This document shows positions 33,309 to 45,638 of a DNA stretch of 64,000 nucleotides, one piece after another (position 1 is the stretch's first letter; the number at the start of each line of letters is the position of its first letter). This stretch comes from Halichondria panicea (taxonomy: Eukaryota; Porifera; Demospongiae; Suberitida; Halichondriidae), in assembly GCF_963675165.1 (NCBI RefSeq), contig NC_087377.1, forward strand, positions 11,518,632 to 11,582,631, in the 5' to 3' direction. The notes below the pieces were generated by a model. It did not search any database. It was given only the letters and a program-made list of their open reading frames with translations, and was not told the DNA's origin. Both the position numbers and the translations under genes were made by a program.

Positions 33309-33860
33309 ATAGACAGTTGGCATTGTGTCAAGTGTGTTGATTGTCATGCTAGCTTGAAAGCCTTGTCATGTACGTGTACAAATAAGCTGTTAAAGGACAA
33401 TTAGGGGCTATATAATTATTATAGCATTCTGTTATTAATGTAGAATCTAACGATGCATTACGGAAACATTACAAGTATGTCATAAAAGCAACCAAGCTTC
33501 CTACACATGTCTGAAGTCCGAACAAAATATCAATTCAAATACACAAATGATATTCATGATATTATTGACGTCAAGATTTACTATGAAAACACCAATCAGT
33601 GAGTAGACCATAATCACAGGGGCTCCGGGTGAATTCCAGACACACCCAATAATAAGAGGAAGTGACCTAGGAAATGACAGGCCAACCTCAATCAATTTAT
33701 CTATACTAGCCGATAAAGCTACTACCGTATAGCTGGTAATTTCCGGGGGGCAAAATATAAGCTGCTTAGCTGACAGTATACCGGTAGATATCTATTATCT
33801 ATGCTAACAGCTAGCTAGCTAGCTAGTTGAGTGTTGTATATACAGCTAAGTGTTATAAAA

Positions 33861-36237
33861 ATGACTCAACGGTTTCTCAAGTTCTACAACAACATTACTG
33901 TCATATTCTATTTATCTTCTCAGAGTGCCACCACTGGTACTTTTAATATCATCATCATCATCAGTACAGCAACACAGCTTTATTTATAAACTGTAATTTT
34001 AACTTTACCAACTGTAATACCTATTCCTTTACAGCACAATATTCAGTGAGTGTGGAGAGACCATGTCCAATGGAAACAGTCACTTTCACCTGCACTACTC
34101 TTGGAGATGTCATGAGATGGGCACCATCAGATGTTACTGACATTACTGTCCTCTCCACCTTGGGTCTCAATCTACCACAAATGCAGTCAGGTTACACTGT
34201 GACACTGATTGCATTCAACGACACTACATTAACATCTACTCTGTCAAGAACAGCAGAGAATGGGATCACTGTGTCCTGTGTGGACCCACTACCTAATCTG
34301 ATCACAATAGGATCTTCAATGATTCAATTGGTTGGTGAGTTGCAATAAGTGCCTCGTCCGTTATCTCACAATAAGTTACATAGATCCACCAGGACCACCT
34401 TCCACCATCAGACACTCCATTCTGAGCAGCTCAGCCGATGCAGTCAGTGTATCTGTACAGTGGAGCCCTCCTACTGAAACTGGTGGCAGAAATGACCTCA
34501 CCTACACAGTGACCATCTCACCTCCACCCCAGCTCTCTGCTACTGTCCTCACATCCACCTCTGTCACTGTGACTGCTCAATACAATGTGGACTATGCTGT
34601 CAGTATTGTGGCTACCAACTGTGCTGGGAACAGTACAACAGCTGAGTACAATTTTAGAATCGGTGAGTCGACGTATAGTCTTTAAACAGCACACTATTAA
34701 ACAAAATACTGACTCCTCTTTTGCAGGTGGCTGTCTTGCGTTAACTAACCCCATGAATGGAGCGTTTGAACCTGTCTTCAGCAGATTGCCAGGATCTACA
34801 GTAAACATACAGTGTGATGCTGGGTATGTGTCTGCTGTTGCGATGGTGACATGTGATGATACACTGATGTGGAGTCCCAACCCTGAGGCTACTGAGTGTA
34901 CATCACTACCCACACTCCCTCCCACAACTCGTGAGTTGAGCTTTTGCGTGGTTGTACAAAACTTATTGTTATTTTTTTACCTCACAGCTCCAATGAACTG
35001 CAGAGCTTCACTACCACCACCACGGAATGGCACCATCGGTAATCATTCAGTACCAGCTATTCCTGGTACACAAGTGACCTTCCAGTGTGATGATGGACTG
35101 TTCCCTGAGCGCACTATGACTGCCACTTGTCTAGCTACAGGAGAGTGGGACAAGAACCCAGGGGAGATCGTCTGCAGAAATGAGTCTAGTAAGTTACCTG
35201 GTTTATGGTTTAATAGTGTGTCAATTAACCTTTTTACTTTGAGCTCAAAGTTCTAATAACTAAAACTTTATAAATGAGCTGTAACGTTACAATTGTATTC
35301 TTTGTACTCAGTTTTGTGTGTCCTGCCCGTCCCTCAACTCAATGGAGCTTTACTCAACACCAACTCTCAGAACACTGAGGGTTCTGTCATTACCTTTCAA
35401 TGTGATCCTGGGTTCTCACTGGTGGGTGCAGTGACTGCATCTTGTAACAACTCTGGTCTTTGGGATCCTGACCCGGCTCTATTAAAGTGCATGTCTATAA
35501 GTTGTACGTATAATTATATGCACACAAGTATAAATAGTAGTAAACTACATTATTATATAGCTAACTGATACTGGAACCTATTATAATCATGACTAAAAAT
35601 TAATAGCTGTAATTATAGTCTATACAAGTGACTCTTGTTGCCCAGTGGGTGGGCAGATCAAAGCAATCATATGTTACATCACTATACCATATATATATAG
35701 CAACCATATATTACACTGCATTATAATTATGGCATAATGCAACTGGGATTATATGCACTTGCACTGTGTGTAAATGCAGTAGATTTCTGCAAGAGATATC
35801 CTTTTGGGACTTATGCCCCACATAATGACTCGGGGCCTGCGGCCCTCGGGCATTATGTTGCTCCAGTGCAATATATGCCTGGGCAATAACTAATACTTGT
35901 GATGCATGCTTTCCCATTGTCTATTGGATTTCACTATATTTTTCGCTCTTAATTTGGCCTCCTCCCATGCACAGTTCAGTCCCCCATCCTATTTACTGGA
36001 GAGATTCTTTCTATCAGTGTAGTTGTCACTGCAGTTGCTTTCATAGTCATTGGATTCCTCACTGGACTCTTAGTGATGCACCTTTGCTCTCGTAAGAAAG
36101 CAGTGTACTTCCCAGCAGCTAAAGGACAAGCTAACATAAGACCCACTACACCAGTCGGTCCTGTTTATGAGGAGGTGTCACCCAAAGAGGAGATTGAACT
36201 GAACACTAACCAAGCGTATGGACCATTAGGACTGTGA
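33861..36237 (+). CDS. R5: Ig-FN3-CCPx3 receptor with tyrosine-motif tail
   Basis: Exons are 34035-34334 (Ig), 34384-34662 (FN3), 34727-34930, 34988-35188 and 35312-35503 (CCPs), 35975-36237 (membrane and tail), all in phase with GT-AG introns. The proposed signal exon is 33861-33936 (MTQRFLKFYNNITVIFYLSS), which ends in phase 1 at ACTG|GTAC but does not resemble the family signal exon; it is the least certain part. The total is about 504 residues. The Ig exon shows TFTC...MRW...TVSC. The second CCP exon is extended past the cysteine (AGAAATGAGTCTA|GTAAGT), where R4, R7 and R8 use a GC donor, and a third CCP (QCDPGFSLVG) follows. The helix includes VVTAVAFIVIGFLTGLLV; the tail holds VYFPA, YEEVSP and AYGPLGL. 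From the last intron onward it is almost identical to R9. Confidence 0.8.
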
Positions 36238-37620
36238 AACTTCGAAAACTATATATAGTGTGTAACATTCCAACAGGCATAATTATCGGTTATAACAACA
36301 TGTATGTAGTATAATTATAGTGTATAATTATAGTATGTAATTTTTGCCACAAATGCGATGTGAAAAGTTGGTAAAATTGGCTGGGGGAAACACATGGAAA
36401 CAAGAAAATGGGTGAGAGCATAACGCATCATTCAAAGGTATCGATCAATACCCACAGTGGTGTAGGCGACCTGATGTTGATCCACTGTGGCAGTAGTGTT
36501 GCCTTTTTTTGTGGGGCTGGCTGAATTATACTGAGAACCCACCTCCTATATATACTGGAGAGTTTAACTAGATATAATTATATATAGACCTACACCAGTG
36601 CTCTACTTCTATCCATAGGCTATATAGATAGAGAGTCACTGAATATATGGTCTGACAGTCAAGCCAGTTAAAGTCAATGAAATAATATTGGATTATCCAC
36701 CTCCATGATAACACATGCTAATTAAGACTATTAAAATTATTTTGGGTTTTAGTGATTGGTAATTAAGGTAGTTATAAAAATGGTAATATTAAATTGAATC
36801 CATGCCAGCTGCTGTACAGTAGTCTAAATCCCATAGACACCAACAAAACAGTGTCTAACTCAATGGGTGACTCATTTAGATAAAACGCGTGTGCAAGCTC
36901 TCTTTTTGTGTTTAGAAACCATGACTATGATGAAAGTAAGCATAAAGAAAAAGGTGTGTCAAACCTTGGAAGAAACTCCACACATTCACACTCTTAGCAG
37001 TGGCATAGCCAGGGGGTGGAAAAGGAGGCTAATGCCCCCCTTTCTGGATCTCTACTATACTTAGCTCAGATTAGTGTATCTGATTATCTAGCTGAGCACG
37101 TACCCCTTTTCTTCTGAATCTTGCTGCAGTTAGCTAACTAGCAGGCAAGCAAAACGATCTAAACTGTGGTCTAAATCTATAGACAGTTCTTGTTCTTTGC
37201 TAAACTATAGCTTCTGCTATGCAAATAGAACATCAAGCCCCTGTACCCAACTAGATAATTTTAATTATGACATCATTATTAATAGACGCGGCTTCTGGTC
37301 AAAATTTTGACGCTGCGCGGCTGATAAGCAATCGCTAAGTTTGCCCCCTCTTCCAAAAATCCTCCTGCTTAGGCATCCTCCAGTTTAGCAACAAACTAAT
37401 AACAGCCCCGCCCACTTTCTACATACAGTACACGAGTACCACATCTGAGGCACTTCTCACATGTAGATCATATAAACTAATGTCTAATAATGCGTACATA
37501 GGTACAAAGGAGCTCTGAAGACACAATACACTACTTGAAATGGGTACATGCACTCGTCCTAGGCTTTGAGTTGTTGGCCTAAGTCATGAACAGCTACGTA
37601 GATATTCTTCAATGACTCAC
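36238..37620. other. R5 3' flank, duplicated at 60921-62309
   Basis: The two stretches differ by only scattered substitutions and small indels (for example the run around GTGTAGGCGACCTGATGTTG and the block at 36867-37064, which matches 61550-61747). A CAGTGGCATAGCCAGGGGG hAT-type end lies at 37003. No gene is seen; open frames here are conserved only because the DNA is. Confidence 0.75.
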
Positions 37621-38402
37621 ATTGGATTGTGTTTTTCTATTTTCTCTCTGAGGATCATTTTCCCTAGCAGCTGACAGAGTGAGGTGAGACGTACATTCCA
37701 CTCCAGCAGTCTAGACTGCATCAAGGAATTGTCACTGCTCTCTGGGTGTGTGTATGTGTGTGTATGTGTGTGTGTGTGTGGGGGGGGGATACATGTAAAT
37801 AACAGGAGTATGTAGAGCAACATTGAACACAAATACAAGCATTTAAATGTTCTTTGGAATCCACTTTGAAAGTTTTTTTTAGAGTGTTAGCTTTTGAGTT
37901 ACCCATACAATATCACTTCAACTATACCTGCAGGTACATGCAGAGAGTTATTTTCTTATCTTACCCATCTCACCAGTTTGAGCAGTGTCTCCAGGAGGTT
38001 GATGTGTTGAGGGTAGTGTCTGTGTCGTAGTGTCTCAGCACAGAGGGGGAGGAGGGAAGACACTCGGTCACCACATCCACTCACACCACTCAGCTTTCCA
38101 AGCAGGAGAAGGGAACTGGAGGGGGGAGCACAAGATTAAAACTCTATTACTTATAATTATTACTCTGCAGTTATTTACATCACACAACACATTGACTTGC
38201 TTGACTGGCCCACACTACTACAAGATCTAAAAGCACGTACCCTTATCACAAACACCTTTGTACATTATTATATATAAGCTAGCATACCTTTATCCCGAAC
38301 CTTACTACACCATAAGGCTATACAGCTCCACACATCGTCATGGAAACACTACAACAGTACACTCACCAGTCTTCCCACGTTTCAGAGACAATCCTTGTTC
38401 AC
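37621..38402 (-). pseudogene. HEAT-like minus-strand exon set, copy c
   Basis: Blocks in minus order are 38402-38367 (short exon, frame altered), 38115-37974 (142 nt, one extra base against the open 141-nt form, LGKLSGVSGCGDRVS) and 37741-37621 (121 nt, open: SSDNSLMQSRLLEWNVRLTS then LCQLLGKMILREKIEKHNP). The last is the best-preserved version of this exon, together with 62430-62310, and shows a clear amphipathic Leu pattern. The set is duplicated with R5 at 62310-62820. Confidence 0.5.
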
Positions 38403-38403
38403 C

Positions 38404-38482
<79 letters not shown>

Positions 38483-38505
38483 ACGTGTGTATGTGTGTGT
38501 GTGGG
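38403..38505 (+). repeat. (GT)n microsatellite
   Basis: About 100 bp of GT with two GCAC interruptions, adjoining the short exon acceptor. Confidence 0.9.
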
Positions 38506-38934
38506 GAGGGGGGGGAGGGTTGAATTGGAGCTGTAATGTGTAACCATGAGCATGCATGCATATAATCTTTTTAACAAAGCCTAAAGAAGGCAAACCACCA
38601 TGCAGATGTGTTGTATCAACAAAAATCAATCATCATAAATATCCCGTGCGTGCGTAGCATGCAGGGGTAGAGTGATTGGTGTGTGTGTGTGCGTGTGGAC
38701 ACAAAAATGAGCTGTTTAAGCAAACAAAACACTTCCATGGACTGCTTTAACTGCTAATGAGACAGTGGTTGAAAAATAATGGGTTAAAACTTGTAGGTGA
38801 TCTTCGAAGGCACAAAAAACACTGCTTTCTATATTCGTTGCTTTATAGATTCACGATCATTTCCCATGCATATTGATTTAAAAAATAATGATAAAGTCAT
38901 TACGGTAAAAAGTTATTGTATCTGTTTTGCCGCT

Positions 38935-39133
38935 GTGCGCGCGCACTGAAGCTCAACGCACGGGGTGAACGCTCTATGAGCATCTTGTTATGAATATAAT
39001 TATTGTCTACGAAAACTGGAAGTGTAATTAGAAGAAGCTATGAATAAATTATCATAAAGGAAGTAAACAAGGCGGTTGTGTAGTCAGCAATCACATTGAA
39101 ACCTTCTCACTGCATGTCAAGAAATAATTTGAG
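38935..39133 (+). promoter_or_regulatory. Conserved 5' module upstream of R6
   Basis: It matches 24100-24299 upstream of R4: GCACTGAAGCTCAACGCACG, CTCTATGAGCATCTTGTTATGA and TTATCATAAAGGAAGTAAAC. Regulatory role inferred from position. Confidence 0.45.
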
Positions 39134-40558
39134 ATGTCACTAATAAAGCTCATTAGAGTTCTCCTGATTTGCTTTCTGGCTGGCTTCAGCACTGGTAAGA
39201 CTGACTATTCACTTATAGATTTCCTTACATTGCTGCATGTTTCATAAAGCCCAATATTCAGTGAGTGTGGAGAGACCATGTCCAATGGAAACAGTCACTT
39301 TTACCTGCACTGCTCCTGGAGAGGTCTTGAGATGGGAACCATCAGATTCTCGCACAATCACTGTCCGCTCCACCTCTGGTCTCAATGTAGCCAATGTTGT
39401 ATCAGGTTACACTGTGACACTGATTGCATTCAATGACACTACATTAACATCCACTCTGTCAAGAACAGCAGAGAATGGGATCACTGTGTCGTGTGTGGGG
39501 GTTGTGCTTACTTTAACTACTATAGGTTCTTCTACGATCCGATTGGTTGGTGAGTTGCAGTTAATGTCTTGTCTATTGTCTGTATGCACTAAGTTACGTA
39601 GATCCACCGGGACCACCTTCCATCATCAGACACTCCATTCTGAGTAGCTCAGCCAATGAAGTTAGTGTATCTGTACAGTGGAATCCTCCTACTGAGACTG
39701 GTGGTAGAGATGACCTCACCTACACAGTGACCATCTCACCTCCGGCCCAGCTCTCTGCTGCTGTCCTCACATCCACCTCTGTCACTGTGACTGCTCAATA
39801 CAATGTGGACTACACTGTCAGTGTTGTGGCTACCAACTGTGCTGGGAACAGTACGACTGCTGAGTACAACATTAGGATCGGTGAGTCGACATCGTCTTTA
39901 AACAGCACACTACACTGACCCCCTCTAGTGCAGGCAACTGTCCTGTGTTGACCAACCCCATGAATGGAGCGTTTGGACCAACCACTAACAGTTTGCCAGG
40001 ATCTATAGTAACAATCCAGTGTGATGCTGGGTATATGTCTGCTGTTACAATGGTGACATGTGAGGGTACACTGATGTGGAGTCCAGACCCTGAGGCTATT
40101 GAGTGTACATCACTAACCACACCTACTCCCACAACTTGTGAGTTAAACTCTTGGCTGTATATAGTTATTATTAACCCTCGGCTGGTGACATGAATACAAT
40201 TGTTAACGAATTGTATTACACAGCCCCTCCAATAAACTGCACGACTGCACTATCCCCACCACTTGAACCAGCTGCTCCTAATTGTAATTGTGCCAGCCTA
40301 TCTGATGGGAGTCGATTTGATGCAGCTGTCTCCATCAGTGTGGTTGTCACGGCAATTGTATTCACGATAATAGGATTATTTGTGGGACTCTTGATAATGT
40401 GTTTGTTCATGCATAAGAAGAATGTGTACTCCCCGTCAGCTAAAGAGCAAGCTAACGTAGGACCCACTAAACCAGCTGGTCCTGTTTATGAGGAGGTGTC
40501 CCCCAAAGAGGAGATTGAACTGAATACTAACCAGGCGTACGGACCAGTAGGACTGTGA
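39134..40558 (+). CDS. R6: Ig-FN3-CCPx1 receptor, second CCP deleted and fused
   Basis: Exons are 39134-39194 (signal, MSLIKLIRVLLICFLAGFST), 39250-39549 (Ig, TFTC...LRW...TVSC), 39602-39880 (FN3), 39934-40137 (CCP) and 40224-40558 (fused exon). All phases agree, giving about 392 residues. The last exon begins as a second CCP (PPINCTTALSPP) and passes directly into the membrane exon (NCNCASLSDGSRF): a deletion removed the rest of that CCP, its donor, the intron and the acceptor. In relatives both breakpoints lie in CCACCAC-rich sequence (CTACCACCACCACGG in the CCP, AACCACCACTTGAACC in the intron), suggesting microhomology-mediated joining. The frame survived. The helix includes VVVTAIVFTIIGLFVGLLI; the tail keeps YEEVSP and ends AYGPVGL. 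Confidence 0.8.
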
Positions 40559-41153
40559 AACTTATGGTAATTTTCATCAACAGTTAATTAATGTAGATGT
40601 ACATGTAAACAATAACGTTCATTATCAACTATACTTAAGAACAATGTAAACAATAACGTTGTTCTGAATTAAAAAGCCACTACACATGTTTTGTATGAAG
40701 CACTAAAGTGCAAACCCTCAGCTGGTTGCATGATTATAAAGAAACCAAATAAAAAATTATGCAGTGCATGTAGCTTAGACACTGTTTTGGAGGAGTCTAT
40801 AGGATTTAGAAAGAAGGCCAAAGGCACTGGAGCGTAGCGAGGGTACTACAAGTGGCTGAGGGCTTTTAATTAAATCACATGGACACCGACAAAACGATGT
40901 CTAACTCATTGCCTCGAGGCTTGACCACAATACAGCAAGTTTACTTTGCTTGACAACAGGATACTAAGTAAGTTGCAGGCCGGTATACTATGTCCCACAG
41001 TATACCTCATCTGAGGCACTTTTCCCATGCACTTCCCATGTACAGTTAGATACGTCTTATCAACTAATGTCTAACGTCTATTATGCATAACACGTACAAA
41101 GGAATCCTGAATGACACTAAGTCATGTAACTACGTATATAGTCAAAGACTCAC
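40559..41153. other. R6 3' flank, no gene seen
   Basis: It shares CATCAACAGTTAATTAATGT and later blocks with the flanks of R4 and R7. A possible polyadenylation signal AATAAA is at 40748. Confidence 0.55.
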
Positions 41154-42163
41154 GTTGGATTGTGTTGTTCTATTCTCCCTCTGAGGATCATTCTCCCAGC
41201 AGCTGACAGAGTGAGGTGAGACAGTCCACTCCAGCAGACTGCACCAGGCATTGTCACTGCTCTGAGGGATGGGGGTACTTGTAATAAGTGGAGTATGTAG
41301 ATCTCATTATCTATTGAAATAGATGTAGGAAACAAGAACAGAGAAACATAAGAAAAGAGAAACATTGAACACATTCAGATACGTGTGTAGCCACAGTACA
41401 ATTTACAAAAAAATTGTTATGTGGAACCTACTTCAAAAGTATCGAATGTTTCTTACAGTGTCGGCTTTTGAGGAAACTTAGCTGTCTAAAAAATTTCAAC
41501 CCACGCTATCGATAGTACAACATACATCACTAAAGTAACTTTATAGACTTAGAGAGCATATAGGGTCACCAGAGGACGTCCGACATGCGTGCAAGAATAA
41601 TTACAAGTGCTAGTGTATATTTGGCCTGGACGTTATCATGCAAGCAAGGACATCAATGCACTGAACTTATATAGTGATTCGTACACACATGTCGATTACA
41701 TAATGAGTATCCATTTATCAGCCATTTCACCAGTTTGAGCAGTGTCTCCAGGAGGTTGATGTGTTGAGGGTAGTGTCTGTGTTGTAGTGTCTCAGCACAG
41801 AGGGGGAGGAGGGAGGACACTCGGTCACCACACCCACTCACACCACTCAGCTCTCCAAGCAGGAGATTGAAACTGGAGGGAAGTGGGGCAAGATTAGAAC
41901 TGCTATTACGATAACTCTACAATTATTTACATCCACAACACATTCATAAGCTCACTTGAGGGATCTCTTGTGTACACTGGCCCACATTTATCTACCACAA
42001 CATCTAAAAAAACACATACCCTTATCACAAACACCTTGTACATAAGCTAGCATACCTTTATCCCATACCCCATAAAGCTATAAAGCTCCATACATCGTCA
42101 CGGAAACACTACAACAGTATGCTCACCAGTCGTCCCACATAATGGTTTCAGACAATCCTTGTT

Positions 42164-42222
<59 letters not shown>

Positions 42223-42239
42223 ATGTGTGTGTGTGTGTG

Positions 42240-42326
<87 letters not shown>

Positions 42327-42543
42327 GCGTGGGGGGGGGGGGGTTGAATTGTTGAGCTGTAATGTTTAAATATAATTATGTGTGCTACTGAACACATGAT
42401 ACCGTACTTTAGGGGATATAGGTTACACAAGCATTATCACATGACCACCCACTCACCTTAGTGCCCAGCTCTGCAGTACAGATGCAGGCTGCCTCTCTCA
42501 CTGAATGGTTGGCCACCTGGCTCTGGGAGATGTAGAAGTCCAC
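41154..42543 (-). pseudogene. HEAT-like minus-strand exon set, copy d
   Basis: Blocks in minus order are 42543-42457 (87 nt, open: VDFYISQSQVANHSVREAA then CICTAELGTK), 42166-42127 (short exon with one extra base), 41872-41731 (142 nt: LLLGELSGVSGCGDRVSSLL and NLLETLLKL in one frame) and 41261-41154 (LLEW ... GRMILRGRIEQHNP, with a frame change inside). The first two and the third are repeated at 46310-47004. Confidence 0.5.
42167..42340 (+). repeat. (GT)n microsatellite followed by poly-G
   Basis: About 165 bp of GT with GCATGT and GCGT interruptions and a G run of about 13; the longest such tract in the window. Confidence 0.9.
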
Positions 42544-42591
42544 CTGCACACACATCAACATCACAACAAGATTGAGACTGTTGCAATAACA

Positions 42592-42745
42592 TACCATAGT
42601 TAACTGTCGAACCGCCCACTTGTTTTGATAGCTGCATTTAGGCTAAACAAGGGATGGGCGGATATTTGCTTATGTGGCTACCGAACCGTGCAAGCACCCA
42701 TCCAAGAGAGTTATGCTGGTAACAACACAGCTCCATCTTCTGTAC
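42592..42745. mobile_element. Left part of the TACCATAGTTAACTGTCG element
   Basis: The sequence is the same as the first 160 bases of the element at 47053-47573, but the right end is missing. The break coincides with the end of the local direct duplication (41600-42745 against 46180-47215). Confidence 0.7.
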
Positions 42746-43123
42746 ATGCATTAGTATTTTTGTGCAAGTTTACATGTAGTTTCTTACACACATAACTAGA
42801 CAATGACATTGTCGATTTGGTCAACGCTCTATTATAATGGACGCTCTTAATAGCGAACTGACAACTACAATAATTATAGCAGACACAGCTAAAGGCACGG
42901 ATAATCAATATGTGGTAAGTAGAATCACAATTAATACAACGGTCCAGCAGCCCTTTTCACATTCTGCATTTCAGACGGATAAACGTTCACTATCAACACT
43001 GCAAAAACTATACCCTGAGGGTTGAAACAAGACCAATGTGGCAAGAAAAGGTACCTAGATAAGCTAAATTACATTAGTGGGCTAAATCCTTCAACATGAA
43101 ACTGAAAACAAGGAGTGGAAAGA

Positions 43124-43243
43124 TACCGTATAGCGGGTTATTTTCGAAACATTTTCATTGTAAAGCATCATACTCAGAAATTATTCTATACAATAGGTTC
43201 AACGTCACTATTCTGAGCTACGAAAATTACCTGCTATACGGTA
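43124..43243. mobile_element. 120-bp MITE, TACCGTATAGCGGG family
   Basis: The ends TACCGTATAGCGGGTTATTTTCG and CGAAAATTACCTGCTATACGGTA are inverted copies; it is a shortened relative of 2470-2662. Confidence 0.8.
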
Positions 43244-43324
43244 GTCAGTTTATATGCCTGTTGGCTATTTGTGAAAAGTATGAACTGAATTAACAGTAAA
43301 ACAGACAAAAAAGTCGTTCAAGCC

Positions 43325-43574
43325 ATGTGAGTAGCTGTACTTACATATAAATATCTTTCGATTGGAACATTTCTAGGAAATTGTGCTGATACCAATGTGT
43401 AGGTGAATGACCACGCTACAACATACTCAAAAATGTTTCCATGGAAACATGAAGTGGTGGGTTTGTGGTGATTAATAGAACAACAACAAATTGTTATAGT
43501 GGGTAATCGGTTAGAGTAATAAAACAGTAATCTTGTACAGCTAAGGTCCTATATAGACTTCATCACATAATTGT
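43325..43574. repeat. Inverted copy of the window start (1-494)
   Basis: The reverse complement of this stretch matches 1-145 and 400-494, with the middle of the first copy missing. It contains the palindrome TTTCCATGGAAA. No R1-like Ig exon follows on the minus strand. Confidence 0.6.
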
Positions 43575-43620
43575 TCAATGGTTTAGGTATCCTGGCCATC
43601 CTTTATGGGTCTTACATATG

Positions 43621-44554
43621 TTCACAGTATCTATGATTTACTGGTTTTTAGGTACACTTTTGGTTAGAGTAATATCTTCGGAATCGGTCGGAATGCGTAT
43701 CTTTTTCTTTTCTTCAAACGACCTCTTCAGAGCATCAACAATGTTGTTCCGGCTCCCATTAACAGGGCCATTTTTAACTACTACACATGCAATGCTTTTT
43801 TTTTCATATTGAAGTTGTAGATTGACACCACCATCTGTCGTTCTCCCTTGGAAGTCCAGCGGATTTCGATTTTCTTTGTCGTATATTTGCAAATTAGTTT
43901 GGATCGTATACCGTCATAATTTATGTTTTCAATGGCATCTCCAGCCCAATTATCCAAATCCTCAACACACTTTTTAATAGCACTGCTATCTCTTTCCTCG
44001 AATTTTGAAACCGCTGGAGTTGAGGTAGACCTAGACCTTGACCTTGACCTAGAATTTGAATACCCAGAGCTTGACCTTCCAGACCTTGACCTTGTAGACC
44101 TTGACCTTTCAGACCTTAACCTTGTATACCTTGACCTTGACTTTTCATTATATTCAGGCATACTAATTTTCTTCTCCTTTTCAGGAGTTGATTCGAGTTT
44201 TCTTTTCTTTCCAGGCAACTTAGGTGCAGGTTCTTCAGAAATTGGTTGGAGTTCGAGTTTTCTTTTCTTTCCAGACATGGTTGACTTAGGTGCAGGTACA
44301 CTGACTTGCGACTCGTCTTCAGAAATTGGTTGGAGTTCGAGTTTTCTTTTCTTTCCAGGCATGGTTGACTTAGGTGCAGGTACACTGACTTGCGACTCCT
44401 CTTCAGAAATTGGTTGGAGTTTTCTTCTCTTTCCAGGAATGGTTGACAACAGACTCTTTGCAACATCAACAAAAAGGGTTGAAGGTTGAGCGTTCTTTAT
44501 ATGGAAGACCAGTATAGTGCAAAGCGTTCCATATAAAGAACACTCAACCCTCAA
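43621..44554 (-). CDS. Arg/Ser-rich basic protein with internal tandem repeats
   Basis: The minus-strand frame ends at TAG at 43781 and is open from about 44554. From about residue 35 it carries three and a half copies of a roughly 28-residue unit built on PGKKRKLELQPISED and SQVSVPAPKSTM. An RS domain follows (SRSRSTRSRSGRSSS, SRSRSRSRSTST), then a non-repetitive part with CVEDLDNWAGDAIENINYDG. The basic PGKKRKL units look like nuclear-localisation signals. At an A8 run near 43800 the frame ends soon after; one base of slippage would continue it to 43638 as KSIACVVVKNGPVNGSR and IVDALKRSFEEKKKIRI. The true start is uncertain, as no good ATG lies upstream of the repeats and the 5' end runs into a palindrome. 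Probably nuclear; family not recognised. Confidence 0.5.
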
Positions 44555-44566
44555 CCCTATTGTTGA
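44476..44566. repeat. 91-bp inverted repeat at the 5' end of the Arg/Ser-rich ORF
   Basis: The arms GGGTTGAAGGTTGAGCGTTC/TTTATATGGA and TCCATATAAAGAACACTCAACCCTCAACCC are near-complementary around a loop of about 25 bases. It could be a small transposon or the 5' boundary of a mobile unit. Confidence 0.7.
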
Positions 44567-45638
44567 TTTAGGGTTTTGGCGAAACCCTGTAATTCACCAC
44601 AAGTTGTTTTAATTCTTAGAATAGGGAGGTAACCAAATATTAGGCTGGTCCTGTTTCTTTAACCCACGAGGCACGATCGTGCCCCGTATCTAAATATCTT
44701 ACAGCCAGAGACTCAGGAGGAGTGACATCAACTAATTTACAACTTCTCTTCGCTAAGGCTTGCCCCCCACAATGCTTCCAGCATTATTGTGCAATTTTAT
44801 TATTGCACAGTCAGCAGTGGGTGAGGCGGGCTACAAGAATTTTGCTAAACTCATCGTGGACTAAAATCTTATGTAGTTTGATTTTACTTGAGAAAAGTCA
44901 CCCTTGTGAGCTTTCTTTTGTTAATTACATAGTGTAGCGAGTGTCTAGCTATAGACTACAGTCTTGGATAACATAGACAGTCGTCAGCAATTTATCATGA
45001 ACATAGTAGCTGTCACAATTTTACACACACATTATATCAAGGCAAGGGCATACGCTTGATATTGATATCATGATGAACATTTTTGCATTTTGCTGTGCAT
45101 GCAAAGACAGAATCCAGAATCCAGAATCACAGGGAAACTCGAAGAGAGGGTAACTAGAGCACTAAAATGCAAACCCTCGGCTGGTAACATGATTATAAAT
45201 AAACCAAAAGAGTGATACACACACACAAGTGACACACGCACACACGCACGCACGCACAAACTACCGTATACCTTGCTTGCGCATGCGCATCGAGAGCATA
45301 ATGAAAGCACCAAGGGTGCTATTACCTCAGTGGATGTGTCAAAGCTACATAATGCTAGAGCACTGAAGTGCTAACCCTCGGCTGTTGACATGATTTACAT
45401 ACGCCCATGCGCGCCTCGGGTAACAAGTATTTACAATAAAGAAATATCTAAAATAAAATATTAATATCTGGCTCTATTTAGGTAAGTATAGATCTTGTCA
45501 TAGCGCTCTTGTATGTCACTCCATAGCATTTTTAGCTCTAGAAAACTGACGCCAAAATAAGTTAGTGTTCACCACAGATCTCTGATGGCTATTCTGTACT
45601 TTCGCTCAAAAACTACTATTAGAAGAGGTAAAGAGTAG
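44567..45638. other. Gene-free stretch
   Basis: It holds a few CACACGCACGCACG simple repeats (45215-45262) and two short blocks ending CTAACCCTCGGCTG.TGACATGAT (about 45170 and 45375), which also occur near 40720. No gene is recognised. Confidence 0.55.

Noticed and set aside
36867-37064. 65-codon frame found identically at 61550-61747
   Set aside because: The whole surrounding DNA is duplicated, so identity of the frame is not evidence of coding; it also overlaps a transposon end.
44116-44472. Alternative minus-strand frame across the repeats (CLERKENSNSNQFLK)
   Set aside because: It is a second frame of the same tandem repeat; the RS-domain frame is longer and has a biased, interpretable composition.
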